A DNA stretch of 5,626 nucleotides. Origin: an uncultured Erythrobacteraceae bacterium. Lineage in GTDB: Bacteria > Pseudomonadota > Alphaproteobacteria > Sphingomonadales > Sphingomonadaceae. Positions 1 to 5,626 of the stretch are shown here, piece after piece. A model generated the notes under the pieces. The model worked only from the letters and a program-made list of their open reading frames with translations, ran no database searches and was not told where the DNA came from. The position numbers and the translations under genes are program-made. How positions within the stretch are numbered: the stretch's first letter is position 1; each line of letters starts with the position of its first letter. The stretch covers positions 1 through 5,626 of the forward strand of contig CATMNW010000183.1 in assembly GCA_950071875.1 (NCBI GenBank). Reading direction: 5' to 3'.

Positions 1-235
1 AAGATACCGGTTTTGACAAGAAGTTTAAGGATGTGGCTTTTAGTTTAAAAGAAGGTGAAGAAAGTTTCTTAGCACAGGCCAAGAAAATTAAACGATATGG
101 CGCTGCAACAGTAGTCATGGCGTTTGATGAAAAAGGGCAAGCCGACACCCAAGCCCGTAAAATTGAAATTTGCCAACGCAGTTACAGGCTGCTTACAGAA
201 GACATTGGCTTTCCACCTGAGGACATTATCTTCGA
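1..235. other. AT-rich, foreign-looking segment at the left edge, inside metH
   Basis: Hand-counted GC is 35% for 1-60, 42% for 61-120, 47% for 121-180, 48% for 181-240 and 55% for 241-300, against 58-63% in later metH lines that I counted. Codons such as TTA, AAA, ATT and AGT dominate here and are rare downstream. The protein (SLKEGEESFLAQAKKIKRYG onward to GFPPEDII) reads like a gammaproteobacterial MetH, close in style to the E. coli protein, while what follows DPNIFAVATG is of alphaproteobacterial style. The reading frame is kept across the change. The boundary is gradual and cannot be placed to the base; 225-265 is my best range. It may be an assembly chimera or a true recombination tract. 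Confidence 0.6.
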
Positions 236-2318
236 CCCCAATATCTTTGCCGTCGCTACGGGGATCGATGAACACGACCGCTACGGCCTCGATTTTCTGG
301 AAGCGGTTCGCGAGATCAAATCCGCGTGCCCCCATGCCAAGACCAGCGGCGGTCTTTCCAATCTGTCGTTCAGTTTTCGCGGCAACGAGACAGTTCGCCG
401 TGCGATGCATTCTGTTTTTCTCTACCACGCAATTCCGGCGGGTCTCGATATGGCTATTGTCAATGCCGGACAGCTGGACGTCTATGACACCATCGATCCT
501 GTCTTGCGCGAGGCGTGCGAAGACGTAATCCTGATGCGCCGCAACGATGCGACGGAACGGTTGATCGAACTTGCCGAAAGCTATCGCGGCAAGAGCGCGG
601 CAGATGAGAAAGCCGAAGAGGAATGGCGCGGCTGGCCGGTCGTTCGCCGTCTCGAACATGCATTGGTAAAGGGTATCGACGCGCATGTCGTGGCCGATAC
701 AGAAGAAGCGCGGCAGCATTTCCAAAGGCCGATCGAGGTCATCGAAGGCCCGCTGATGGATGGCATGAACGTGGTCGGCGACCTGTTCGGCAGCGGCAAG
801 ATGTTCCTGCCACAAGTCGTCAAATCCGCTCGTGTCATGAAGAAGGCCGTCGCTCACCTCATCCCTTTCATCGAGGAAGAAAAAGAGGAGGGCGCCCGCG
901 CCAAGGGCAAGATCGTGATGGCCACGGTCAAGGGCGACGTTCACGACATCGGCAAGAACATCGTTGGCGTGGTCTTGCAATGCAATGGGTACGAGGTGAT
1001 CGACCTGGGCGTTATGGTGCCCTGGTCGCAGATCCTTGCGGCTGCGAACGAGAACGATGCCGACATGATCGGCCTTTCGGGCCTTATCACGCCCTCGCTG
1101 GACGAGATGGTTACCGTCGCAGAGGAGATGAAAACGGCCGGCATGACAATGCCGCTGCTGATCGGTGGGGCGACTACCAGCAAGGTGCATACCGCCCTGA
1201 GGATCGATCCCGCTTACGACGGACCGGTGATCCATGTACTGGATGCCAGCCGTGCGGTAGGTGTCGCCAGCCGGCTCCTGTCCGACACGCAGCGGAACGA
1301 ATTCGTCGATACGACCGCGAACGAGTATGTGAAGGTTCGCGAAGCGCGCGAAGGCAAATGTCAAAGCGTGCTCCTGACACTGGACGAAGCGCGGGCCAAT
1401 TTCTTCGACGCATACCTGTCCGACAAGGCTGCTCCCCCGCTAAAGCCCGGCTTGCATGTGTTCGACGATTGGTCGCTGGCGGACCTGCGCGACTATATCG
1501 ACTGGACGCCATTCTTCCGGGCTTGGGAGCTGCACGGTACATACCCCCGCATCCTTGATGACGAGGTGGTTGGCGCAACCGCCCGGCAGCTGAAAGCCGA
1601 CGCAGATGCCATGCTCGATCGTATCATCGGCGGAAACTGGCTGACCGCTCGTGGTGTCGCCGGCCTTTGGCCATGCGCGCGCGATGGGGACGATGTGACG
1701 ATTCACGATGCCGAAGGCGAAACCCGGACGGTACTTCCCTTCCTCCGTCAACAAGTAAAGAAATCGCGGGACCGGGCGAACATGTGTCTGGCGGACTTCA
1801 TCGACCCGGCAGGCGACTGGATCGGGGGATTCGCTGTCGGGATCCATGGTATCGAAGACCATTCGAAAGCGTTCATCGCCGACAAGGACGACTATTCCGA
1901 CATTCTTCTGAAAGCGCTTGCGGACCGGTTCGCCGAAGCGTTCGCCGAAAGGCTGCACCAGCATGTCCGCACGGACCTGTGGGGGTACGCACCGCAAGAA
2001 CAGCTCGATAACGAAGCGCTGATAAGGGAGAAATACCGCGGTATTCGTCCGGCGCCCGGCTATCCCGCGTGTCCCGACCATAGCCTGAAGCCAATCCTGT
2101 TCGATTTGCTAGAGGCTCCTGCGAATGCCGGTCTGGCCCTGACCGAGAATTTCGCCATGTATCCGACCGCAGCTGTCAGCGGCTTCTACTTCGGTCATCC
2201 CGAAGCGGAATACTTCGGTGTAGCGCGCATCGGGCGGGATCAGCTGGAAGACTATGCGCAGCGCCGCGGGGTCGATATGGCGACAGCCGAACGATGGCTG
2301 CGCCCAAATCTCGACTGA
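3..2318 (+). CDS. metH: Cobalamin-dependent methionine synthase, C-terminal part (5' end cut off)
   Basis: Transfers a methyl group from 5-methyl-THF through cob(I)alamin to homocysteine, giving methionine, in the cytoplasm. About 771 codons are visible and the frame is open to the left edge. The GTG at 33 lies inside a domain and is not a real start. Counting codon 33-35 as residue 1: end of the pterin-binding domain (FDPN at 67-70, GGLSNLSFSFRGN at 106-118), B12 cap (about 205-285, with RPIEVIEGPLMDGMNVVGDL from 232 and MFLPQVVKSARVM), B12 Rossmann domain with DVHDIG (D302; H304 is the lower cobalt ligand) and GLSGL (S349), GGATTS, then the AdoMet activation domain with RPAPGYPACPDH at 672-683. 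The stop follows RWLRPNLD, a normal MetH end. The homocysteine domain is outside the window; in sphingomonads it is often a separate gene. The first ~67 codons differ in base composition from the rest, and bases before ~43 do not resemble MetH (see findings). Family assignment is near certain. Confidence 0.97.
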   Translation, partial: DTGFDKKFKDVAFSLKEGEESFLAQAKKIKRYGAATVVMAFDEKGQADTQARKIEICQRSYRLLTEDIGFPPEDIIFDPNIFAVATGIDEHDRYGLDFLEAVREIKSACPHAKTSGGLSNLSFSFRGNETVRRAMHSVFLYHAIPAGLDMAIVNAGQLDVYDTIDPVLREACEDVILMRRNDATERLIELAESYRGKSAADEKAEEEWRGWPVVRRLEHALVKGIDAHVVADTEEARQHFQRPIEVIEGPLMDGMNVVGDLFGSGKMFLPQVVKSARVMKKAVAHLIPFIEEEKEEGARAKGKIVMATVKGDVHDIGKNIVGVVLQCNGYEVIDLGVMVPWSQILAAANENDADMIGLSGLITPSLDEMVTVAEEMKTAGMTMPLLIGGATTSKVHTALRIDPAYDGPVIHVLDASRAVGVASRLLSDTQRNEFVDTTANEYVKVREAREGKCQSVLLTLDEARANFFDAYLSDKAAPPLKPGLHVFDDWSLADLRDYIDWTPFFRAWELHGTYPRILDDEVVGATARQLKADADAMLDRIIGGNWLTARGVAGLWPCARDGDDVTIHDAEGETRTVLPFLRQQVKKSRDRANMCLADFIDPAGDWIGGFAVGIHGIEDHSKAFIADKDDYSDILLKALADRFAEAFAERLHQHVRTDLWGYAPQEQLDNEALIREKYRGIRPAPGYPACPDHSLKPILFDLLEAPANAGLALTENFAMYPTAAVSGFYFGHPEAEYFGVARIGRDQLEDYAQRRGVDMATAERWLRPNLD

Positions 2319-3250
2319 ACCGCGTACAGCCGACGCTGGGGCATAGTTCGCGGCTTGCCCTAATTGGCGGAGCGCTGCTGGTTCTGGCCTATACGGCTCT
2401 CTGGTGGCTCGTCCGATACGATCCGGGATTGCTCGATCGCCTGTGGTTCCTGCCCGGTATCGGGGTGGTCGGCGCGATTATCGCGAACGCCAGCGGCACC
2501 GGCGGTGGGGTGGTGTTCGTGCCCGTTTTCAACGCGATGCGCGAACTCGGCACGATGGGGCTCGACCCTATCGAGGTCGTTGCCGTGTCGATGGGCATCC
2601 AAGCCTTCGGCATGAGCCTTGGCGGTTTGCGCTGGACCGACAGACTCTACCACCAGCACCCACCCAGAGGGCTCGAAGCGCGCACGTTACCACGTGACTA
2701 CTGGATGGTATCGGGCGCGGTCCTCGCGGTTTCCCTGCCCGCAATGCTGGCAACGCAACGATTGTTGGCCTTCGACGCTCAGACGGTGCTTCTGGGTTAC
2801 AAGACCTTCTCGGTCTTTCTCGGCCTCGCTCTCATTGTCGCAACATGGACGATAAATAGAGAAGCGTCCGAGCGGACCGAGATTTCGCGCATCGACCTCG
2901 CTGCCCTTATGCTGATAGCGGTCCCTGGAGGTGCGATCACCGCTCTGTTCTCGGTCGGGATCGGCGAACTCGTCGCCTTCTACCTCTTCTTGCGCCACTA
3001 CCCGATGGTGCTGTGCGTAGGCACTGCCTGTGTTATTTCGGCGGTCAGCTGCATCGCAGGCCTGATCTGGCATATCGACGCCGGGACGGTCCAGTGGGAG
3101 GTCGTGATGCTCGCAGCGCCGGGCGCGATGATCGGCGCTTTCCTCGCCCGGCCCATCGCCCTGTGGCTCGGGGCGCGCCGCCTGAAGACAGCGGGCGGGG
3201 CTTGGATCGTGCTGTCGGCCTGCTATCTTGTCTGGCTCAACTGGAGCTGA
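2294..3250 (+). CDS. TSUP (TauE/SafE) family membrane permease, putative sulfur anion transporter
   Basis: A 318-residue inner-membrane protein with about eight or nine hydrophobic segments (about 21-40, 53-79, 90-110, 137-155, 165-187, 198-225, 234-258, 263-287, 296-316). The family signature is present twice, as expected for its internal repeat: a glycine-rich GTGGGVVFVPVF at 68-79, and PGGAITALFSVGIGELVAFY near 208-227. Known TSUP members move sulfite, sulfoacetate or other small organosulfur or carboxylate anions; the substrate here cannot be told from sequence. The ATG at 2294 lies 25 bases inside the end of metH and no later ATG occurs before the first membrane segment. There is no strong Shine-Dalgarno, so translation coupled to metH is likely. 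The N-terminus (about 20 residues with several Arg and Lys) is consistent with a cytoplasmic start. Family call fairly sure; role in sulfur handling is inferred from the neighbour metH only. Confidence 0.85.
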   Translation: MAAPKSRLNRVQPTLGHSSRLALIGGALLVLAYTALWWLVRYDPGLLDRLWFLPGIGVVGAIIANASGTGGGVVFVPVFNAMRELGTMGLDPIEVVAVSMGIQAFGMSLGGLRWTDRLYHQHPPRGLEARTLPRDYWMVSGAVLAVSLPAMLATQRLLAFDAQTVLLGYKTFSVFLGLALIVATWTINREASERTEISRIDLAALMLIAVPGGAITALFSVGIGELVAFYLFLRHYPMVLCVGTACVISAVSCIAGLIWHIDAGTVQWEVVMLAAPGAMIGAFLARPIALWLGARRLKTAGGAWIVLSACYLVWLNWS

Positions 3251-3263
3251 TTGACTTGCGAGC

Positions 3264-3274
3264 AGAGGGCAGGG
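3264..3274 (+). promoter_or_regulatory. Shine-Dalgarno site supporting the ATG 3284 start
   Basis: AGAGGGCAGGG lies so that its last AGGG ends 9 bases before the ATG at 3284. This favours ATG 3284 over the TTG at 3251, which would abut the stop of the upstream permease gene and would put a charged, Cys-containing tail before the signal peptide. Confidence 0.6.
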
Positions 3275-3283
3275 CATCCCGCC

Positions 3284-4477
3284 ATGATGCGCTTTGCCGT
3301 TCTCACTGTCGCCTTGTCGCTCGCCGGATGCACCACCATGGCCGATGCTGAACCCGTGAAACCCGCCGCAGTGGCCGTCGCTTTCGATGCGCAGTCGATT
3401 ACGCCTCTTATCGTCGAGGGTGAGGCCGACCGCGCAACGGGGCGCATGGTCGAGGCAAACGATCCGGTCCGCGTGGCCAGCATCTCGAAGATGATCATGG
3501 CGCTGGCGACCTTGCGGCTGGTTCACGAGGGCAAGATCTCGCTCACCGCCGACGTTTCCGATTATCTGGGGTGGGAGGTGCGCCACCCCGCATTCCCGGA
3601 CGTGCCGGTTACGCTTGCCGACATCCTGATGCATCGTTCCTCACTGCGCGACGATGCCGGATATGTCATTCCGCTGGGTGAGAGCCTCGAGCAGAAACTG
3701 GCCGAACCGGGGGCGTGGTATGCCGATGCCCCTCCCGGAAAGGCTCCGTTCGAATACGCCAATCTCGGTTCCCCGCTGGTCGCAACGGTCCTCGAAGCCG
3801 CCAGTGGAGAGCGCTACGACCGGCTGGTCCAGCGCACAGTTTTCAATCCGCTCGGTATCGAGGCCTGTTTCAACTGGATCGGATGCTCTCCGGAAACGAT
3901 CCGAAAGGCAGTCGTGCTTTATCGCAGCACCGGCGAAGTCGCGCGCGACGATGCCGCCGGCCGCCCGCCGAACTGCGCCTTCCCGGTGGCCGAGGGAATG
4001 CCCTGCACGCTGCAAGGCTACATCCCCGGGACCAACGCCTCGATCTTCTCGCCGCAGGGCGGATTGCGGATCGGGATGATCGACCTAGCCCGCATCGGAC
4101 AGGCGCTTATCCGCGAGGAGCCGGAAGTCTTCCCCCGCCGGATGATGTTCCCGGCAAGGTTGGGGATGAATTTCGGCCGGAATGCCGGGCAGGAGTTTTT
4201 CTGCATTTACGGCCTCGGCATGCAGGTCATACAGGCCGAATACACCCAGTGCGAAGATGCGCTGTTCCCCGATGGCGAGCCGCGCCTTGGCCATGCGGGC
4301 GAAGCCTATGGCCTGCGTTCCGGGCTGTGGATCGGTACCACGGGAGAAAAGCGCGGACTCGCCTATTTCGTCACCGCGGTGCCCGACCGCACTTCTCTTG
4401 ACGAAGGCGGATTTGCACCCGAAGAAATCGCGTTCGTGCGCCGGGCTATGGAAAAACTCGCAGCTTCCGCCGAATAG
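3284..4477 (+). CDS. Lipoprotein serine hydrolase, class C beta-lactamase / penicillin-binding protein-like
   Basis: A 397-residue protein of the beta-lactamase-related family (Pfam Beta-lactamase type: AmpC, EstB-like esterases, D-aminopeptidases). From the ATG at 3284 it begins with a short lipoprotein signal, MMRFAVLTVALSLAGC, with an LAGC lipobox and acylated Cys16, so it should be anchored in the periplasm. All three active-site motifs are visible: SISK (Ser66 nucleophile, Lys69), YAN (Tyr158) and HAG (337-339, in place of KTG). Six further cysteines (195, 201, 231, 241, 307, 323) lie between the YAN and HAG motifs, which suggests disulfides. A TTG at 3251 would extend it by 11 residues, but ATG 3284 has AGAGGG/AGGG upstream and leaves a clean signal peptide. 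It starts 33 bases after the permease stop, so co-transcription is plausible. The substrate is unknown; antibiotic resistance should not be assumed, since most relatives are esterases or peptidases. Confidence 0.9.
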   Translation: MMRFAVLTVALSLAGCTTMADAEPVKPAAVAVAFDAQSITPLIVEGEADRATGRMVEANDPVRVASISKMIMALATLRLVHEGKISLTADVSDYLGWEVRHPAFPDVPVTLADILMHRSSLRDDAGYVIPLGESLEQKLAEPGAWYADAPPGKAPFEYANLGSPLVATVLEAASGERYDRLVQRTVFNPLGIEACFNWIGCSPETIRKAVVLYRSTGEVARDDAAGRPPNCAFPVAEGMPCTLQGYIPGTNASIFSPQGGLRIGMIDLARIGQALIREEPEVFPRRMMFPARLGMNFGRNAGQEFFCIYGLGMQVIQAEYTQCEDALFPDGEPRLGHAGEAYGLRSGLWIGTTGEKRGLAYFVTAVPDRTSLDEGGFAPEEIAFVRRAMEKLAASAE

Positions 4478-4491
4478 GCTCCATCCCAAGA

Positions 4492-4497
4492 TTGACC
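4492..4497 (+). promoter_or_regulatory. Possible -35 box for the gcvT leader transcript
   Basis: TTGACC sits 15 bases after the hydrolase stop and about 65 bases before the riboswitch, where a promoter for the leader would be expected. No good -10 hexamer is seen at 16-18 bases spacing, so this is a weak, position-based guess. Confidence 0.2.
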
Positions 4498-4531
4498 GCA
4501 ACTGCACAATCGCGCAGGGAACTTCGTGTCG

Positions 4532-4553
4532 GCTGCAGGAGCGATTCTGCAGC
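4532..4553 (+). other. Short perfect hairpin before the riboswitch
   Basis: GCTGCAG (4532-4538) and CTGCAGC (4547-4553) form a 7-bp stem with an 8-base loop. There is no T-run after it, so it is not a typical terminator for the upstream gene. It could be a 5' stabilising hairpin of the gcvT leader, or chance. Confidence 0.3.
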
Positions 4554-4556
4554 AGG

Positions 4557-4741
4557 CGCGCACGGGAGAGCGTGCAGGGCGACGTCCCTGTACCGCCGAA
4601 GGAGCAACCGCCCCGGAAACTCTCAGGCCACCGGACCGTGCGGGCGATCGACACTCTGGAAAGCGCTGCCCCTGTGGGTGGCCACCGAAGGGGTAAGCGC
4701 GCTCATCTGCGCGTCAGTCTCTCAGGTTTCCCGACAGAGGG
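4557..4741 (+). promoter_or_regulatory. Tandem glycine riboswitch (two aptamers) controlling gcvT
   Basis: Aptamer 1 (about 4557-4644) has a closing stem CGCACGG (4559-4565) with CCGTGCG (4636-4642), then GGGAGAGCG, GCCGAAGGAGCAA and CCGGAAACTCTCAGGC, the conserved glycine-riboswitch core. After a short linker, aptamer 2 (about 4651-4741) has ACTCTGG, CACCGAAGGGGTAAGC and AGTCTCTCAGGT, closed by CTCTG (4654-4658) with CAGAG (4735-4739). The variable stem of aptamer 1 (around 4570-4590) and of aptamer 2 (GCGC...GCGC near 4697-4713) are short and ordinary. In this class glycine binding usually switches on glycine cleavage genes, and the gene 60 bases downstream is gcvT, an exact match to the expected target. 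Identification is from memory of the consensus; the fold was paired by hand. Confidence 0.93.
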
Positions 4742-4742
4742 G

Positions 4743-4785
4743 GCATGGGTTGAAGTCGCGCTGCCGCAAGGCGGTGCGCCCATGC
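4743..4785 (+). promoter_or_regulatory. Hairpin between riboswitch and gcvT ribosome site (candidate expression platform)
   Basis: GCATGGG (4743-4749) pairs perfectly with CCCATGC (4779-4785). Inside it, CCGC (4764-4767) pairs with GCGG (4771-4774) around a 3-base loop, with GCGC/GCGC pairing just outside. Only TTTCG follows, not a proper T-run, so a Rho-independent terminator is unlikely. It starts next to the 3' strand of the aptamer 2 closing stem and ends 5 bases before the gcvT Shine-Dalgarno, a position suited to translational control. How ligand binding changes it is not evident. Confidence 0.45.
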
Positions 4786-4790
4786 TTTCG

Positions 4791-4795
4791 AAGGA
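4791..4795 (+). promoter_or_regulatory. Shine-Dalgarno site that sets a TTG start for gcvT
   Basis: AAGGA ends 6 bases before TTG 4802, in frame with gcvT. The other in-frame candidates, TTG 4850 and ATG 4889, have no comparable site, and ATG 4889 falls within the conserved MVPFAGY region of GcvT, too late to be the start. Confidence 0.65.
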
Positions 4796-4801
4796 CGGGA
4801 C

Positions 4802-5626
4802 TTGAGCGAAACACACGATACCGACGAGCACATCGAGGAAACCGGCACGTTGCCGCTCGATGCCTGGCACCGCCAGAAGGGTGCGCGCATGGTGCCTTTT
4901 GCCGGGTACTATATGCCGATCCAATACGAAGGCATCGTTGCCGAACATAACTGGACCCGCAGCCAGGCAGGCCTGTTCGATGTCAGTCACATGGGTCAGT
5001 TGGTCGTCACGGGCGAGAAAGCGTCCGAGGAACTGGAAAAACTCCTTCCCGGTGCGATTGCCTCGCTGAAGCCGGGCAAGGTGCGATACTCGCTCCTTAT
5101 CGACGAGGACGGCGGCATTCTCGATGACCTGATGGTCACGAATGCCACGCCGTGGATAGAAGCAGACGAGGAAGCCGGTACCGAAGGGTATTGGGGCGAA
5201 CCTGCCTATTATCTGGTCGTGAACGGCGCGACCAAATGGGATGACATTGCCCATCTGCGCGAACATCTCGACGACGATGTGACGCTGACCCATCTCGAAG
5301 ACCAGGCGCTCGTTGCGCTTCAGGGTCCCAATGCTGCGACCGCGCTCAACCGCGTCATGCGCAATGTCATCGACGACATGGTCTTCATGGAAAGCGTGTG
5401 TCACGATTTCGGCGAATGGCCGCTTCGTATCACGCGCTCGGGCTATACCGGCGAGGACGGCTTCGAGATCTCGCTTCCCGCCGAGCATGTCGAAACGTTC
5501 TGCAATCGCCTGTGCGCCGAAATCGAGGTGCGCCCGGTCGGCCTCGGCGCGCGCGACAGCCTTCGCCTGGAGGCAGGCCTGCCGCTATACGGGCACGACA
5601 TCACCACCGAAACCGATCCGGTTTCC
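4802..5626 (+). CDS. gcvT: Glycine cleavage system T protein (aminomethyltransferase), 3' end cut off
   Basis: Cytoplasmic T protein of the glycine cleavage system: it takes the aminomethyl group carried on lipoyl-GcvH and, with THF, releases ammonia and 5,10-methylene-THF. The visible 275 codons start at TTG 4802 and run open to the window edge; full-length relatives are about 365-390 residues, so roughly the last quarter is missing. Motifs: LPLDAWHRQKGARMVPFAGY from about residue 17, FDVSHMGQ at 59-66, GGILDDLMV at 104-112 carrying the expected catalytic Asp, GYTGEDGFE at 214-222, and GLGARDSLRLEAGLPLYGHD from 247. Between DDLMVTN and YYLVVNGATK is an acidic insert of some 15 residues absent from E. 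coli GcvT. The first 16 residues are an acidic extension not conserved in the family. It is controlled by the glycine riboswitch just upstream. gcvH and gcvP probably follow beyond the edge. Confidence 0.96.
   Translation, partial: MSETHDTDEHIEETGTLPLDAWHRQKGARMVPFAGYYMPIQYEGIVAEHNWTRSQAGLFDVSHMGQLVVTGEKASEELEKLLPGAIASLKPGKVRYSLLIDEDGGILDDLMVTNATPWIEADEEAGTEGYWGEPAYYLVVNGATKWDDIAHLREHLDDDVTLTHLEDQALVALQGPNAATALNRVMRNVIDDMVFMESVCHDFGEWPLRITRSGYTGEDGFEISLPAEHVETFCNRLCAEIEVRPVGLGARDSLRLEAGLPLYGHDITTETDPVS

Noticed and set aside
33..35. GTG as a true metH start
   Set aside because: It lies within the pterin-binding domain, upstream codons are open to the edge, and full MetH proteins extend hundreds of residues further.
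69..1364. Long open frame on the - strand opposite metH (431 codons)
   Set aside because: It lies wholly opposite strongly conserved metH codons, and its protein has no recognisable domain; GC-rich codon use makes long antisense frames common.
623..1558. Second + strand frame (311 codons) inside metH
   Set aside because: It is out of frame with metH and extremely Arg-rich, a frame-shifted shadow of a GC-rich gene.
2687..3634. Long - strand open frame (315 codons) across the permease and hydrolase genes
   Set aside because: The translation is rich in Arg, His, Asp and Gln, typical of an antisense shadow, and it spans two well-supported + strand genes.
4743..4790. Rho-independent terminator before gcvT
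   Set aside because: The stem is good, but only TTTCG follows instead of a run of T residues, and a terminator this close to the ribosome site would be less typical than translational control.
4182..4950. Two + strand frames (4182-4805 and 4492-4950) covering the hydrolase end and the gcvT leader
   Set aside because: They run through the riboswitch aptamers and out of frame with hydrolase and gcvT; neither product looks like a natural protein.
4703..5488. - strand open frame (261 codons) opposite gcvT and the riboswitch
   Set aside because: gcvT on the + strand has all family motifs over the same bases; the antisense product has none that I recognise.

Overview
The window looks like a chromosomal fragment of an alphaproteobacterium, most likely Sphingomonadales (Erythrobacter or Qipengyuania type). 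This inference rests on moderately high GC over most of its length (hand-counted 60-base lines run about 58-72% GC), GC-ending codons, the style of the MetH and GcvT proteins, and a tandem glycine riboswitch directly before gcvT. All four genes are on the + strand. No tRNA, rRNA, CRISPR array or insertion sequence was seen.

Layout: (1) Bases 1-2318 hold the 3' part of metH, the cobalamin-dependent methionine synthase: the end of the methyl-THF (pterin) domain, the B12 cap, the B12 Rossmann domain and the AdoMet activation domain. (2) At 2294-3250, overlapping the metH end by 25 bases, is a TSUP/TauE-SafE type membrane permease. (3) At 3284-4477, 33 bases further on, is a secreted lipoprotein of the class C beta-lactamase-like serine hydrolase family. 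(4) Bases 4478-4801 are noncoding and hold a two-aptamer glycine riboswitch, a hairpin and a Shine-Dalgarno site. (5) From 4802 to the right edge runs gcvT, starting at a TTG codon and cut by the window end.

The theme is one-carbon and sulfur amino-acid metabolism. GcvT supplies 5,10-methylene-THF from glycine. After reduction (MetF, not in the window) this becomes the 5-methyl-THF that MetH uses to make methionine. The permease may move a sulfur anion, but its substrate cannot be read from the sequence. The hydrolase has no evident link to this theme. The first three genes are packed like an operon; gcvT has its own leader and control.

The oddest thing is the left edge. The first ~230 bases are AT-rich (hand count ~43% GC over 1-240, 35% over 1-60), use TTA and AAA codons, and encode a MetH segment that reads like a gammaproteobacterial protein. 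Composition then changes, in frame, at the very conserved DPNIFAVATG stretch. In addition, the residues before the SLKEG motif do not look like MetH at all. A chimeric assembly joined at a conserved segment is the simplest reading; recombination within metH is the alternative. I found no convincing new system here. The riboswitch leader and the left-edge mosaic are the parts most worth checking.
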